Positions 1-8,260 of a stretch of DNA of 39,428 nucleotides are shown in pieces; positions within the stretch are counted from its first letter, which is position 1, and each line of letters starts with the position of its first letter. Below the pieces are notes generated by a model that saw nothing but the letters and a program-made list of their open reading frames with translations, was not told the origin of the DNA and did not search any database. The translations under genes were made by a program, and so were the position numbers. Source of the stretch: Deltaproteobacteria bacterium (GTDB taxonomy: Bacteria > Myxococcota_A > Polyangia > Polyangiales > Polyangiaceae); NCBI GenBank assembly GCA_016875405.1, contig VGRJ01000036.1:1-39428 (forward strand). The letters are read 5' to 3'.

Positions 1-1
1 G

Positions 2-302
2 CCGTCGAACCAGCTCTGCTGGAATCGTTACGGTGACGGCCGCACCTACCCTAACTCCACCTGCGCCGTCGGCTCCTACCCCAACGGCCGCTCGCCGTTC
101 GGGGTTGACGATATGTCAGGAAACGTCTCGGACGTGGACTTCATCGCTCGACGACTCCGATTCTACACGCGTCGAACGCGGCGGCGGCTGGGACAACGGC
201 GAACCGCGAGCCTTCCCCGCCGCCCTCCGCTGGCGCTGGCGCGCCGAGCAGTGGATCGGCAACCTCGGCTTTCGCTGCGCCGGCTCTGCCGCTCTCCCTT
301 GA
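2..302 (+). pseudogene. FGE-sulfatase-domain protein, C-terminal part, frameshifted
   Basis: This is the C-terminal end of a formylglycine-generating-enzyme-like (FGE-sulfatase, SUMF1-type) domain, cut by the left edge of the window. Frame 2 reads CAVGSYPNGRSPFGVDDMSGNV, which matches the family's GS.PNxxGLYDMxGNV block. The next conserved block, WTSS followed by RGGGWDN and the terminal GFRCA, lies in frame 3 and stops at 300-302. Reading GNV-SD-WTSS needs one base (about position 134) removed, so the frames are separated by a single-base insertion between 128 and 137. The gene is either a young pseudogene or contains a sequencing error. Myxobacteria carry many such domains, often in kinase-linked or lipoprotein contexts, but the fused partner is outside the window. 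The family is clear; its activity cannot be judged because the catalytic core is upstream. Confidence 0.65.
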
Positions 303-581
303 CTCTCGAGGGTTGGACCCTCGATCACTCGCCCTCGTCGTCCGTCGCCTCGGTTCGCTCGTACGGCGCGGCGCCCTGGGCACCCATCGCGGACCAGCGG
401 CGAAAGCCTCTCGTCCAACGTCGTTGCTTCCAGACACGCGCGCTTGCGGACGACGTTGGCAAGCCCTGGCTCGAGGTAGCGGGCGCTCCGTGGGCTCACG
501 GCCCTCGTCCCGGCGGCGGAGGTCCGGCGGCTTCCGCAGCGCGGCGATGGGCTCGACCGGGCCTCTCGGCCACGGCCGCGG
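303..581. other. Gene-free stretch between converging FGE remnant and hutF-like gene
   Basis: I find no convincing gene in these 279 bp; the ORFs crossing them have poor codon character. The stretch holds the hairpin at 306-324 and a second perfect 10-bp inverted repeat, CCAACGTCGT (415-424) and ACGACGTTGG (450-459), around a 25-nt loop. No transposase remnant is visible. Confidence 0.5.
306..324. terminator. Short perfect hairpin after the FGE-domain gene
   Basis: TCGAGGGT (306-313) and ACCCTCGA (317-324) form a perfect 8-bp stem with a 3-nt TGG loop, starting 3 nt after the stop codon at 302. The position suits a transcription-end or mRNA-stabilising hairpin. No T-tract follows, so intrinsic termination is uncertain. 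Confidence 0.4.
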
Positions 582-1718
582 TCACGCGACGACGTCGAGG
601 CAGGCCGCGTCGCCGCCGAAGACGAGCGCGTCGAGCAGCCGCTCCTCGGGCACGAGCTCGAGCGCCGGCGCGCCCGTCACGAGCCGCACGAGGCCGCCGT
701 CGTCGTGAAAGCCGCACGCCTCGGCCCCCTGTCGCGAGCCGATCCGCCAGAGGGCTTCGGCCGGCGTCCCGTCGGTGAACGGGACGACCGCGCGCTTGCC
801 GGTGCGAAGCCGCTCGCCAAGCTCGATCCCGCGCAGCTCCTCGAGCGGCGCGGTGACGACGTGGCTGTCGATCCCGACCGAGAGCCGCACGCCGGCCTGC
901 ACGAGCGCCGTCACGTCCGGCAGGCCGTCGCCGAGATCGCGCTCGGTGGTCGGACACAGGCACACGCCCGCGCGCGCCTCGCCGAGCAGGCGAGCCTCGT
1001 GCGCGGCGAGGTGGGTCGCGTGCACGGCGACGAACCGCGACGACAGCGCGCCCGAGTCCGCGAGGAGCTCCACCGGCGCCCGAGACGTCTCGCTGAGACA
1101 AGCCTCGAGCTCGGCGGGCTGCTCGGCGACGTGCATGTGGAGCGGCAGCGCGTGGCGCGCCGCGAACGCACCGAGCTCGCCGAGCCAAGCCGGAGGGACC
1201 GCGCGCACGCTGTGAGGCGCGAGGCCGATCCGTACATCCGCGGCGCCCGCGTAGCGCGCGAGCAGCGCCTCGACGTCGGCGAGCCCGGCGTCGAGCGACG
1301 CGTCGGCGAAGCGGCGCTGGGCTCCCTCCGGGGGCCTGCCCTCGCCGGCGCGCGCGTACACCACCCGCAGGAGCGCGATGCGGAGCCCCTCGGCCCGCGC
1401 GGCCTCGATCACGGCGTCGGCCATCGCGAGCCTGTCGGCGTAGGGGGCGCCGTCGGGCTGGTGGTGGACGTAATGAAACTCGCCCACGGTGAGCACGCCG
1501 GCGGCGCGGAGCTCGCGGTAGGCGACGCGCGAGATGCGGTGGATCGACTCGGGCGTCAGCGACGCGGCGAGCTCGTACATCGCGGCGCGCCAGCTCCAGA
1601 AGTCATCCCGCTCACCGCTCGCGCGCTGGGCCGCGCCGCGCATTCCTCGCTGAAAGGCGTGCGAGTGCGCGGTCGTCAGCGCGGGAAGGACGAGTTCGCC
1701 GTCGAGGCGTCGCAGCAT
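582..1718 (-). CDS. HutF-like formimidoylglutamate deiminase (amidohydrolase), short form
   Basis: This 378-aa amidohydrolase-superfamily protein most resembles formimidoylglutamate deiminase (HutF), which converts N-formimino-L-glutamate to N-formylglutamate and ammonia in histidine breakdown. Visible marks are the metal pair HxH at residues 18-20 within HSHAFQRGMRG, FWSWRAAMY at 40-48, H194/H196 in LPLHMHVAE, HATH at 233-236, and D284 in GIDSH. HutF proteins are usually about 450 aa. Here the HxH motif lies only 18 residues from the start, and the C-terminus stops soon after LVFGGD, so most of the N- and C-terminal strands of the composite beta-sandwich domain are missing. A TAG stop lies four codons upstream of the ATG and an AGGA Shine-Dalgarno sits 7 nt before it, so no longer start is available. 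No other hut gene is nearby. A related chlorohydrolase/deaminase activity cannot be excluded. Confidence 0.8.
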   Translation of the reverse strand: MLRRLDGELVLPALTTAHSHAFQRGMRGAAQRASGERDDFWSWRAAMYELAASLTPESIHRISRVAYRELRAAGVLTVGEFHYVHHQPDGAPYADRLAMADAVIEAARAEGLRIALLRVVYARAGEGRPPEGAQRRFADASLDAGLADVEALLARYAGAADVRIGLAPHSVRAVPPAWLGELGAFAARHALPLHMHVAEQPAELEACLSETSRAPVELLADSGALSSRFVAVHATHLAAHEARLLGEARAGVCLCPTTERDLGDGLPDVTALVQAGVRLSVGIDSHVVTAPLEELRGIELGERLRTGKRAVVPFTDGTPAEALWRIGSRQGAEACGFHDDGGLVRLVTGAPALELVPEERLLDALVFGGDAACLDVVA

Positions 1719-1755
1719 GCGCGAATCCTACCCGCTCACGCGAGCCGGCGGGCGC

Positions 1756-3729
1756 TCACTTCGCCGCGGCGCTCGCGCTCGGCCCGTAGAGGACGTCCTT
1801 GTGGCGCGGCCAGGCGGCGGCCGGCATGTCGCCGAACCACGCGCGCCCCAGCTCCGCGAGCGGCGCGCAGGCTCGCTCGCCGAGATCGCGGGCCTCCTCG
1901 GGATCGCGCGAGAGATCGAAGCAGTGGAAATCGTGATCCCACTCGCGCGCCTCGAGCTTCAGCGGGCCCTGCATCATCCCCCAGTTGCGGAACCCGCACT
2001 CCCAGAGCCAGGAGCAGTTCGAGAGCGGGACCGGCGTCGTCGTGCGCTCCGGGCGCGTCAGCGGGTGACCGAGCATCCGACGGCGAAACGGCGCGACGCC
2101 GGGCGCATCCCAGACGCCGAGGAGATCGAGCACCGTCGCGTGGACGTCATAGTGCCAGACGTACTGCTTCCGCGCGGTCGCGAGCGACGTCTTCTCGTCG
2201 TCGGAGAGCGTGCCCTCGGGCGCGTCGATCCAACCCGGCACCTTGATTTCCTCGTCGTAGAGGGCGCTCGTGTGGCCCATCTCCCAGTGCTCGCGGAAGG
2301 ACTCGCCGTGATCCGAGGTGTAGACGATCACGGTGCGCGAGCTCTTGTCGCTCTCACGCACGTGCTCGAGGAGCCTCCCGACCGCACGATCGGAGAGGTA
2401 GGCCACGTTCTTGTAGTAGTTGAAGAAGTGTTCGTTCTTGTCCGCCGCCTTGGTGAACTCCGACGGCTGGAACGGCGCGTGCGCGGGGTCGTAGACGTAG
2501 GGGAAGTGCACGTTCGAGTAGTGCACGACCGCGAAGAAGGGCTCGGGCAGCGCGTCCCAGTCCGCGATCACGCGATCGGTGAGGAGAGCGTCGTTCGCGC
2601 CAGCGTCGAAGTCGGCCTTCTTGTCGAGCTGCGTCGCGACGGCGAAGCGCACGGTCGGCACGTCTTGCACGTAGAGGCGCATGCTCCCGAACATCACGTG
2701 CTGGCTCGTCCAGTAGGCGCCGTGATAGCCGGCGGCGTCGGCGAACTCCCAGAGGAGGGGCGCGCTCATGAGCGTCTCGTAGGCTTCGTTGGCGGCGATG
2801 CCGCTCCACAAGTTCGAGATGCTGATGGCGGTCGTCGACGCGTTGGCGCGCAGCTGATCGAACGGATAGCGGGTGGGCACCGCGGCGTTGGAGAACGGCG
2901 TCGCGCAGCGCGGCGGCTCGCCCGCGGGCGTCGCGTCGGGCTCGTAGCCGTTGCACACGACGTCGCCACGCAGGCTCTCCTGCAACACGAAGAGGACGTT
3001 GCGGGGGCGCGCCGGGGTGGGCGCAAGGGCAGGCACCGGGAGCGGCGTGCGGACCTGGACCCGAAAGTCCGGCGCGTCGTTCGCGACGCGGGCTCGCTCC
3101 TTCAGGTTCGAGACGAGGCCGTGCACGTAGATGAGGTCAGGCGTCGTCGACTGCCAGACGCGGAAGCTCGCGGGGACCTGGGTCGCGCCGTAGAGCACGG
3201 CGGGCACGAGCAGCGTCGCGAGCACCCTGACGTAGCGGCCCGGGCGAACGAGCGCGCGCGCGGCGATGACGAGCCCGAGCGCCACGACGAGCGCGACGAG
3301 GAAGCGAGCGGCGAGCGCGGGCCGCGTGAGCGGCAGGTACCCCCACACAAGCCTCGGGAACGAGCGCGCGAAGATCGCGGAGTCGTGCGAGAAGTAGATG
3401 TCGTAGAGCGAGAAGAACCCGCTCTGCACGCCGTTCGTGAGGGTGAAGCCGGTGACGAAGACGCCGGCGGCGAGCTGCCTCGCGAGGCCTCGTCGCGGCG
3501 ACGCGGCGAGCAGCAGGACGAGCCACAGGATGGCGCTCGCGGCGACGGTCGCGAGGTACGCCTTCACGTGGAGAGCGTCGAACGTCGCGAGGTGCCGCGG
3601 GCGCCGCGCGAGGTCGCAGCCCACCACCCCGAGCGCAGGAGCGACGAGCACGGCGACGCCCGCGAGCCTGCGGCGCCATCGAAGGGCGCGCCTCGCCGGG
3701 CGCTTGGCGGGAGAGAGACGAGCCGGCAA
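1756..3729 (-). CDS. Membrane sulfatase/phosphoethanolamine-transferase-like protein (copy 1)
   Basis: This 657-aa protein has about five N-terminal membrane segments (near residues 23-39, 57-76, 86-101, 137-160 and 167-182) followed by a periplasmic alkaline-phosphatase-superfamily domain (PF00884). Visible catalytic features are NVLFVLQES (E251-S252), a Thr pair at 299-300 in RANASTTAIS where EptA-type enzymes place the nucleophilic Thr, YTSDHGESF (D473, H474), and the later H486. The layout matches EptA/CptA/OpgE phosphoethanolamine transferases and LtaS-type enzymes, which move a headgroup from a phospholipid onto an envelope acceptor. Substrate and acceptor are unknown. It is the downstream member of a tandem pair with 3785-5704; the two share about 55 bp of intergenic DNA and near-identical motif order, so they are paralogues. 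The hutF-like gene begins 38 bp downstream. Confidence 0.8.
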   Translation of the reverse strand: MPARLSPAKRPARRALRWRRRLAGVAVLVAPALGVVGCDLARRPRHLATFDALHVKAYLATVAASAILWLVLLLAASPRRGLARQLAAGVFVTGFTLTNGVQSGFFSLYDIYFSHDSAIFARSFPRLVWGYLPLTRPALAARFLVALVVALGLVIAARALVRPGRYVRVLATLLVPAVLYGATQVPASFRVWQSTTPDLIYVHGLVSNLKERARVANDAPDFRVQVRTPLPVPALAPTPARPRNVLFVLQESLRGDVVCNGYEPDATPAGEPPRCATPFSNAAVPTRYPFDQLRANASTTAISISNLWSGIAANEAYETLMSAPLLWEFADAAGYHGAYWTSQHVMFGSMRLYVQDVPTVRFAVATQLDKKADFDAGANDALLTDRVIADWDALPEPFFAVVHYSNVHFPYVYDPAHAPFQPSEFTKAADKNEHFFNYYKNVAYLSDRAVGRLLEHVRESDKSSRTVIVYTSDHGESFREHWEMGHTSALYDEEIKVPGWIDAPEGTLSDDEKTSLATARKQYVWHYDVHATVLDLLGVWDAPGVAPFRRRMLGHPLTRPERTTTPVPLSNCSWLWECGFRNWGMMQGPLKLEAREWDHDFHCFDLSRDPEEARDLGERACAPLAELGRAWFGDMPAAAWPRHKDVLYGPSASAAAK

Positions 3730-3784
3730 CGGGGCGGCAAGCTAGCAGGCCAGCCCGCGGGGGTCGACGCCCGTCACCCGCGGG

Positions 3785-5704
3785 TCATCGAGCGCCGCGA
3801 CCCGGGAGGGCCCCAAAGCGCGCGAGCGCCTCGCGACGGAGGGCCGCGCACGCGGCGTCGTCGGGCGGTGATGGGCGGAGCTCGGAGGGATCGGCGACGA
3901 CGTCGTGGCACAGCCAGTCCGCGTCCCACTCACGCGCGTGGAGCTTTCGGGTGCCGCGCATCACGCCCCAGTTCTCGAACGCGCAGCCCCACACGCCCGA
4001 GCAGTTCGAGAGCGCGAGCGTCGCGAGAGGGCGCCCCGGGCGAAGCAGCGAGCCGCCGACCATGCGCGCGCGGAACGGTGCGACGCCGGGCTCGTCCCAC
4101 AGTCCGAGGAGGTCGAGCATCGTCGGCGCAAGGTCGGTGTGGAAGGTCGGCGCCTCGGCGTAGCTCGCGACCGCCGCGCGCTCCTCGCCGGTGAGCGTGC
4201 CGTCCGGTGCATCGACCCAGCCCGGGACGTGGAGCTCGACGTCGAACACCGACCCGGTGTGACCGAGCTGCCCGTGCTCTCGAAAGTGCTCGCCGTGATC
4301 GGACGTGTAGACGATCACCGTGCGCGGCCCGAGCGGGCTCTTGCGCACGCCTTCGAGGACGCGGGCGATGGCGCGGTCCTGAAGGTAGACGGCGTTTGCG
4401 TAGTAATTCTTGTAGGCGGCGTTGTCGGCCTCGGCCTTGCTTGCGAGGGCGGGCTGGAACGGCGCGTCGGCGGGGTCGATCTTGTACGGCACGTGGGTGT
4501 TGCCGAAGTGCGCGACCGCGAAGAACGGCTCCTCGAGCCCGGGGAGCTCGGAGAGCACGCGCTCGGCGAGCAGCGCATCGCTCGCGCCGTTGTCGATGTC
4601 GGCGAGCGGATCGAGGGTCGTCGCGTGGCAGTGTCGGTCGAGCGGCAGGTCCTGCACCCAGAGCCGCGAGTTCGCGAACATCATGTGGTGGCTCGTCCAG
4701 TAGGCCGTGCGAAGCCCCGCCGCGCGCGCGAAGTCGAAGAGGACCGGGGCGCTGTGGAGCGGCTCGCGCCCAGCGTCAGGCTCGAGCCCAGACCAGAGGA
4801 CGGCGAGCTCGATCGCGGTGGTGGTCGCGTTCGAGCGGAGCTGGGCCAGCGGCATGCGCGAGGGCAGCGCGCGGTTCGTGAACGGCATCGCGGGGCACGA
4901 CTCGACGTAAGCCGGGCAGCCCATGTCGGCGCGCACGCTCTCGGTGAGGACGAAGAGCACGCTGCGCGGCGCGCGCGGGCTCGCGCGGAGCCGAGGGAGC
5001 GGCGGCGGCGTCCGACGCTTGGGGCGCACGTCGGGGAGCTTCTTGATCCCCGTCATGTTCTGGAGCAGGCCGCCGATCGCGTGGAAGTAGAGAACGTCGG
5101 GTGTCGAGCCCTGGACCGCGCGGTAGGAGCACGGCAGCGTGAGGACGCCGAGGAGCGCGAGCGGCGCGACGAGCCCGCCGAGCCGAGCGGTCCGGCGTCG
5201 GAGCCGGAGCAGCCTACGCGCGAGCGCCACGAGGCCGATGGCGACGGCGGCGGTCGGGAGCATCGCGCGGAGGAAGTTCGACCGATCGGCGTCGATCTGA
5301 TCGACGACGCTGTCCGCCATCGAGGTCCCGAAGAGCGTCGCGTCGAGGTTCAGGTAGGTCGAGTACTGGCGGTAGAAGTAGATCTGTCCGCCGACCGAAG
5401 CGGTCACGAGCGCGACGAACGCCGCCGCGCCGAGCCAGCGGAGGGCACCGCGGCGCGCCGCGCCGAGCGCGAGGAGCACGCCCCAGAGCAGACCGCCCTC
5501 GAGCACGGCGAACGCATAGCTCGCGAGGTACTTCGGCGGGAACGCGGCGATCCGAGAGCCGCGCAGGACCAGGTCGATCGCGACCACCGTGCACGCCGGG
5601 ATCGCGAGCACCGCGGTGACTCGGAGCGCGCGGCCTCGGGCGAGCCGGCGGCGCTCGGCGCGTCGGGCGCTCGACGGGGAGGCGACGGGAGGAGGGGTCG
5701 GCAC
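3785..5704 (-). CDS. Membrane sulfatase/phosphoethanolamine-transferase-like protein (copy 2)
   Basis: This is a paralogue of the gene at 1756-3729. Several N-terminal hydrophobic segments precede a PF00884-type domain with SVLFVLTESVRAD, the Thr cluster SNATTTAIE, the tryptophan motif AYWTSHHMMF, and VIVYTSDHGEHF. The expected reaction is phospho-headgroup transfer or phosphoester hydrolysis on the outer face of the inner membrane. The second copy has HGEHF where the first has HGESF, and its linker is richer in proline. Two GTG starts are possible. The one at 5773 overlaps the upstream gene by 55 nt. The one at 5704 lies 15 nt after that gene's TAG and leaves a short basic N-terminus before the first membrane segment; I prefer 5704. 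Both enzymes and the aminopeptidase lipoprotein upstream probably share one minus-strand operon. Confidence 0.8.
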   Translation of the reverse strand: MPTPPPVASPSSARRAERRRLARGRALRVTAVLAIPACTVVAIDLVLRGSRIAAFPPKYLASYAFAVLEGGLLWGVLLALGAARRGALRWLGAAAFVALVTASVGGQIYFYRQYSTYLNLDATLFGTSMADSVVDQIDADRSNFLRAMLPTAAVAIGLVALARRLLRLRRRTARLGGLVAPLALLGVLTLPCSYRAVQGSTPDVLYFHAIGGLLQNMTGIKKLPDVRPKRRTPPPLPRLRASPRAPRSVLFVLTESVRADMGCPAYVESCPAMPFTNRALPSRMPLAQLRSNATTTAIELAVLWSGLEPDAGREPLHSAPVLFDFARAAGLRTAYWTSHHMMFANSRLWVQDLPLDRHCHATTLDPLADIDNGASDALLAERVLSELPGLEEPFFAVAHFGNTHVPYKIDPADAPFQPALASKAEADNAAYKNYYANAVYLQDRAIARVLEGVRKSPLGPRTVIVYTSDHGEHFREHGQLGHTGSVFDVELHVPGWVDAPDGTLTGEERAAVASYAEAPTFHTDLAPTMLDLLGLWDEPGVAPFRARMVGGSLLRPGRPLATLALSNCSGVWGCAFENWGVMRGTRKLHAREWDADWLCHDVVADPSELRPSPPDDAACAALRREALARFGALPGRGAR

Positions 5705-5718
5705 GGCGGGCTCGCGGT

Positions 5719-6858
5719 CTATGGCAGAGCGGCCGCGGGGCGTAAAACCGGACCTGTCGGCGCGGGTTCGCACCCGACGCGCGCGCGGGCCGCGAGCAGG
5801 TCGTCGAGCGCGGGCTCGTCGCGACGAGCAAAGGCGCGTCCGTCGATGCGACGAACGGTCGAAAGGAAGCGGCGGAAGTCACCGCCGCAGGCGTCGAGGA
5901 GCGTCGCGAAGCCCGCCTCGCCGGAGCCGTAGGCGCGCGCCTGCAAAAGGACCGCGTGGTTCAGCTCGAGCCCGAGGGCGAGCTCGCGCCGCAGCGCCTC
6001 GAGGATGCGACGCTTCTCGGAGAGCTTCTCGGCGGGGGGGCGGTCGGTGGCGTACAGGGCCTCGAGCGTCGCGAGCGTCTCGCGGAACCGCCGGACGCGC
6101 CGGTCGCGGGTGTGCTCGCGCTCGGCGTGATCGTGGAGCTCGAGCGGCGAGAGGCGGAGCTCCTCGGCGAGGAAGCGTGCGGTGAGGCGCCGCGCGACGA
6201 AGCTCGCGAGGCTCTCGTTGAAGACCGTCTGGCTCGCGACGTAGTGGGTCGCGTGCGTCGACTCGTGGAGCACCACGTCGACGAGGTCGGCCGCGCCATC
6301 GCGGAGCATCGTCGAGAGGACGGGATCGCGGAACCAGCCGAGCGTCGAGTACGCCCGCGCCTCGCGCACCGAGACGTCGAGGCCGCGTGCCTCGAGCTCG
6401 CGGCCGAGGTCCTGCGCGTCGGCCTTGTCGAACCAGCCCAGGTACGGGACCTCGCCCACGATGGGGAAGCGCCAGGTCGTCGGCACGAGCCGCAGCGGCT
6501 CGGCTGCAGACACGACCCACACCGCGGCCTCGCGCTCGAGATCGGCGTACTCCTCGTAGCTCTTCGTCGGAGCGAGACCGTGGCGCTCGCCGAAGCGCTT
6601 GACGCGGGCGACGAGACCGAGCTGCCGCCTCACCTCGGGCGCGACGCGCGGGTCGGCGATGGCCTCGTCAAGCGGTCGCGCGCGCGCGAAGAGATCGTCT
6701 TGGCCGGCGGCCGCCTGACCGAGGTAGCAGACCTCGAGGCAGCCCCCGACGAGCGGGGTCGCCATCAGGAGCGCGAGGAGCCGGAGCCGCGGTCGCACCT
6801 CGACACGATAGCGCGAGCGGCGCGCGCGGCGGGGGATCTCGCTCGCGGGGCTGGTCAC
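5719..6858 (-). CDS. PF10023-type aminopeptidase, lipoprotein
   Basis: This 379-aa protein matches the putative aminopeptidase family PF10023 (DUF2265) along its length. It has a lipoprotein signal [14 protein letters not shown] (lipobox Cys at residue 40), YLGQAAAGQ, the block [17 protein letters not shown], a zinc-metallopeptidase motif HESTH at 198-202, and FNES at 213-216, whose Glu could be the third zinc ligand. It is probably anchored in the inner or outer membrane facing the periplasm. The GTG at 6858 gives a long basic stretch before the signal peptide. A GTG at 6798 would give a textbook lipoprotein leader starting [11 protein letters not shown], so the true start may be there. It is the first gene of a minus-strand group with the two sulfatase-like enzymes and is divergent from the TauE-like gene. 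Function beyond metallopeptidase is not established. Confidence 0.8.
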   Translation of the reverse strand: MTSPASEIPRRARRSRYRVEVRPRLRLLALLMATPLVGGCLEVCYLGQAAAGQDDLFARARPLDEAIADPRVAPEVRRQLGLVARVKRFGERHGLAPTKSYEEYADLEREAAVWVVSAAEPLRLVPTTWRFPIVGEVPYLGWFDKADAQDLGRELEARGLDVSVREARAYSTLGWFRDPVLSTMLRDGAADLVDVVLHESTHATHYVASQTVFNESLASFVARRLTARFLAEELRLSPLELHDHAEREHTRDRRVRRFRETLATLEALYATDRPPAEKLSEKRRILEALRRELALGLELNHAVLLQARAYGSGEAGFATLLDACGGDFRRFLSTVRRIDGRAFARRDEPALDDLLAARARVGCEPAPTGPVLRPAAALP

Positions 6859-6890
6859 CGCGCCCGCGCCGGTGCAGCTTCCGCCGCACG

Positions 6891-7670
6891 ATGGACACGC
6901 TCTCGGCGACGCACCTCTTGCTCGCGTGCGTCGCGCTCGCCGCCGGCTTCATCGACGCGGTCGCGGGCGGCGGCGGCATGCTCACGGTGCCGTCGCTGAT
7001 GCTCGCCCTCGGCGACCCGCGCGTGGTCCTCGGCACCAACAAGGGCCAGAGCGTGTGGGGCACGGCCGCCGCGACGCTCGCCTTCGCGCGCGCGGGCAAG
7101 CTCGATCGCGTGCGCGCCCCGATCACCTTCGTCGCTGCAGCGTCGGGGTCGCTCGTCGGAGCGATGCTCGTCGCGCGGCTGCGACCCGAGGTGGTGCGCC
7201 CGCTGGTCGTCGGACTCCTGGTGGGCGCGGCGGCGTTCGTGTTTGCGCGCGGCCTCTCGAGCGCTCGCGCCGAGGCGGCGCCAGCGGGCAAGCCGTTCGC
7301 GAGGAGCTGGCCTCGCCTCACCGTCGCGGCGATCGCCTTCGGGCTCGGCGCCTACGACGGCTTCTTCGGTCCGGGCACGGGCACGTTCCTCATCGTGGCG
7401 TTCTCGTGGGCCTTCGGAGACGCGCTCGACGTCGCGACGGCGAACGCGAAGGTCGCGAACCTCGCGTCGAACCTCGCGGCGCTGGTGGCGTTCGCGCACG
7501 CCGGGCGGGTCGACTGGCGCTACGCCGCGCCGATGGCGGTGGCGCAGGTCGCGGGCGGAGCCCTCGGGGCGCGGGCCACCTTGCGCGGCGGCGAGCGGCT
7601 CGTGCGCGTCGGCGTCCTGCTCGTGACCGCCGCGCTGACGGTGCGGCTCGTCCTGCAGATGGTGGGCTGA
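6891..7670 (+). CDS. TauE/SafE family (sulfite exporter-like) permease
   Basis: This 259-aa integral membrane protein belongs to the TauE/SafE family (PF01925). The diagnostic first repeat [18 protein letters not shown] is followed by [11 protein letters not shown]. The second half contains [16 protein letters not shown] and [10 protein letters not shown], the repeated half of this duplicated fold. Family members export sulfite, sulfoacetate or other organosulfur anions, but most are uncharacterised, so the substrate is open. About eight hydrophobic segments can be traced. The gene is divergent from the aminopeptidase gene and leads a probable four-gene operon: its TGA overlaps the next ATG (TGATG at 7668-7672). 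Confidence 0.9.
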   Translation: MDTLSATHLLLACVALAAGFIDAVAGGGGMLTVPSLMLALGDPRVVLGTNKGQSVWGTAAATLAFARAGKLDRVRAPITFVAAASGSLVGAMLVARLRPEVVRPLVVGLLVGAAAFVFARGLSSARAEAAPAGKPFARSWPRLTVAAIAFGLGAYDGFFGPGTGTFLIVAFSWAFGDALDVATANAKVANLASNLAALVAFAHAGRVDWRYAAPMAVAQVAGGALGARATLRGGERLVRVGVLLVTAALTVRLVLQMVG

Positions 7671-8254
7671 TGCTCGACCCGAGGCGCGTCGGGACGGTCG
7701 GGTGCGCGGCCTGCCCCTCGGCCCTCGGCGTGCTCGCGGCCGCGTGGTCGGAGCTCGGCGTCGCGCGGATCCTCGTCGGGGAGCCCTCCGTCGAGGCGGC
7801 TCTTCAGCGGCTCGCGGCCGAGCACGCGGCGGTCCGCGTGGCACCGCCGCCCGAGCACGCGGCGCTCCTCGCGGCGCTCGCACGCGAGGCACGAGGAGAG
7901 CCCGTCGCGTACGCCGAGGTGGTGCTCGACGAGCGCGGCCTGTCGGCGTTTCGTCGGGAGGTAGGACGCGCGCTCCGCGAGCTTCCGCGTGGGTGCACGG
8001 TGACGTACGGCGAGCTCGCGCGGCGGCTCGGGCGCCCGGGAGCCGCGCGCGCGGTCGGGCACGCGCTCGCGCGGAACCCCTTCCCGCTCGTCGTGCCGTG
8101 CCACCGCGTCGTGGGCGCGGCCGGAAACCTCGGCGGGTTCTCGCTGCCGGGAGGGCCCGCGACGAAGCGGCGCTTGCTGTCGGCGGAGAGCCGCACAGGC
8201 GACGGCGAGGCCGCTCCGCGAACGTGCCTCGAGGCCGCGCTGCCGCTACACTGA
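7670..8254 (+). CDS. ogt: Methylated-DNA--protein-cysteine methyltransferase (Ogt/MGMT type)
   Basis: This 194-aa suicide DNA-repair protein transfers the alkyl group of O6-alkylguanine (and O4-alkylthymine) to its own cysteine. The active site PCHRVVG places the acceptor Cys at residue 144. It is preceded by the helix-turn-helix region [27 protein letters not shown], which holds the family's Arg finger and Asn hinge, and is followed by GNLGGFS. The N-terminal half is the degenerate RNase-H-like domain. There is no AraC/Ada regulatory domain, so this is the Ogt rather than the Ada form. The ATG overlaps the stop of the TauE-like gene, giving translational coupling. The final 25 residues are a poorly conserved tail. 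Confidence 0.92.
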   Translation: MLDPRRVGTVGCAACPSALGVLAAAWSELGVARILVGEPSVEAALQRLAAEHAAVRVAPPPEHAALLAALAREARGEPVAYAEVVLDERGLSAFRREVGRALRELPRGCTVTYGELARRLGRPGAARAVGHALARNPFPLVVPCHRVVGAAGNLGGFSLPGGPATKRRLLSAESRTGDGEAAPRTCLEAALPLH

Positions 8255-8260
8255 GCGTCG

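Noticed and set aside
705-2246. 513-aa plus-strand ORF
   Set aside because: It is antisense to the hutF-like gene and the sulfatase gene; composition is Arg/Ala-rich with no family resemblance. High GC keeps antisense frames open.
1717-4194. 825-aa plus-strand ORF
   Set aside because: Antisense shadow of the two sulfatase-like genes, whose frames carry clear catalytic motifs.
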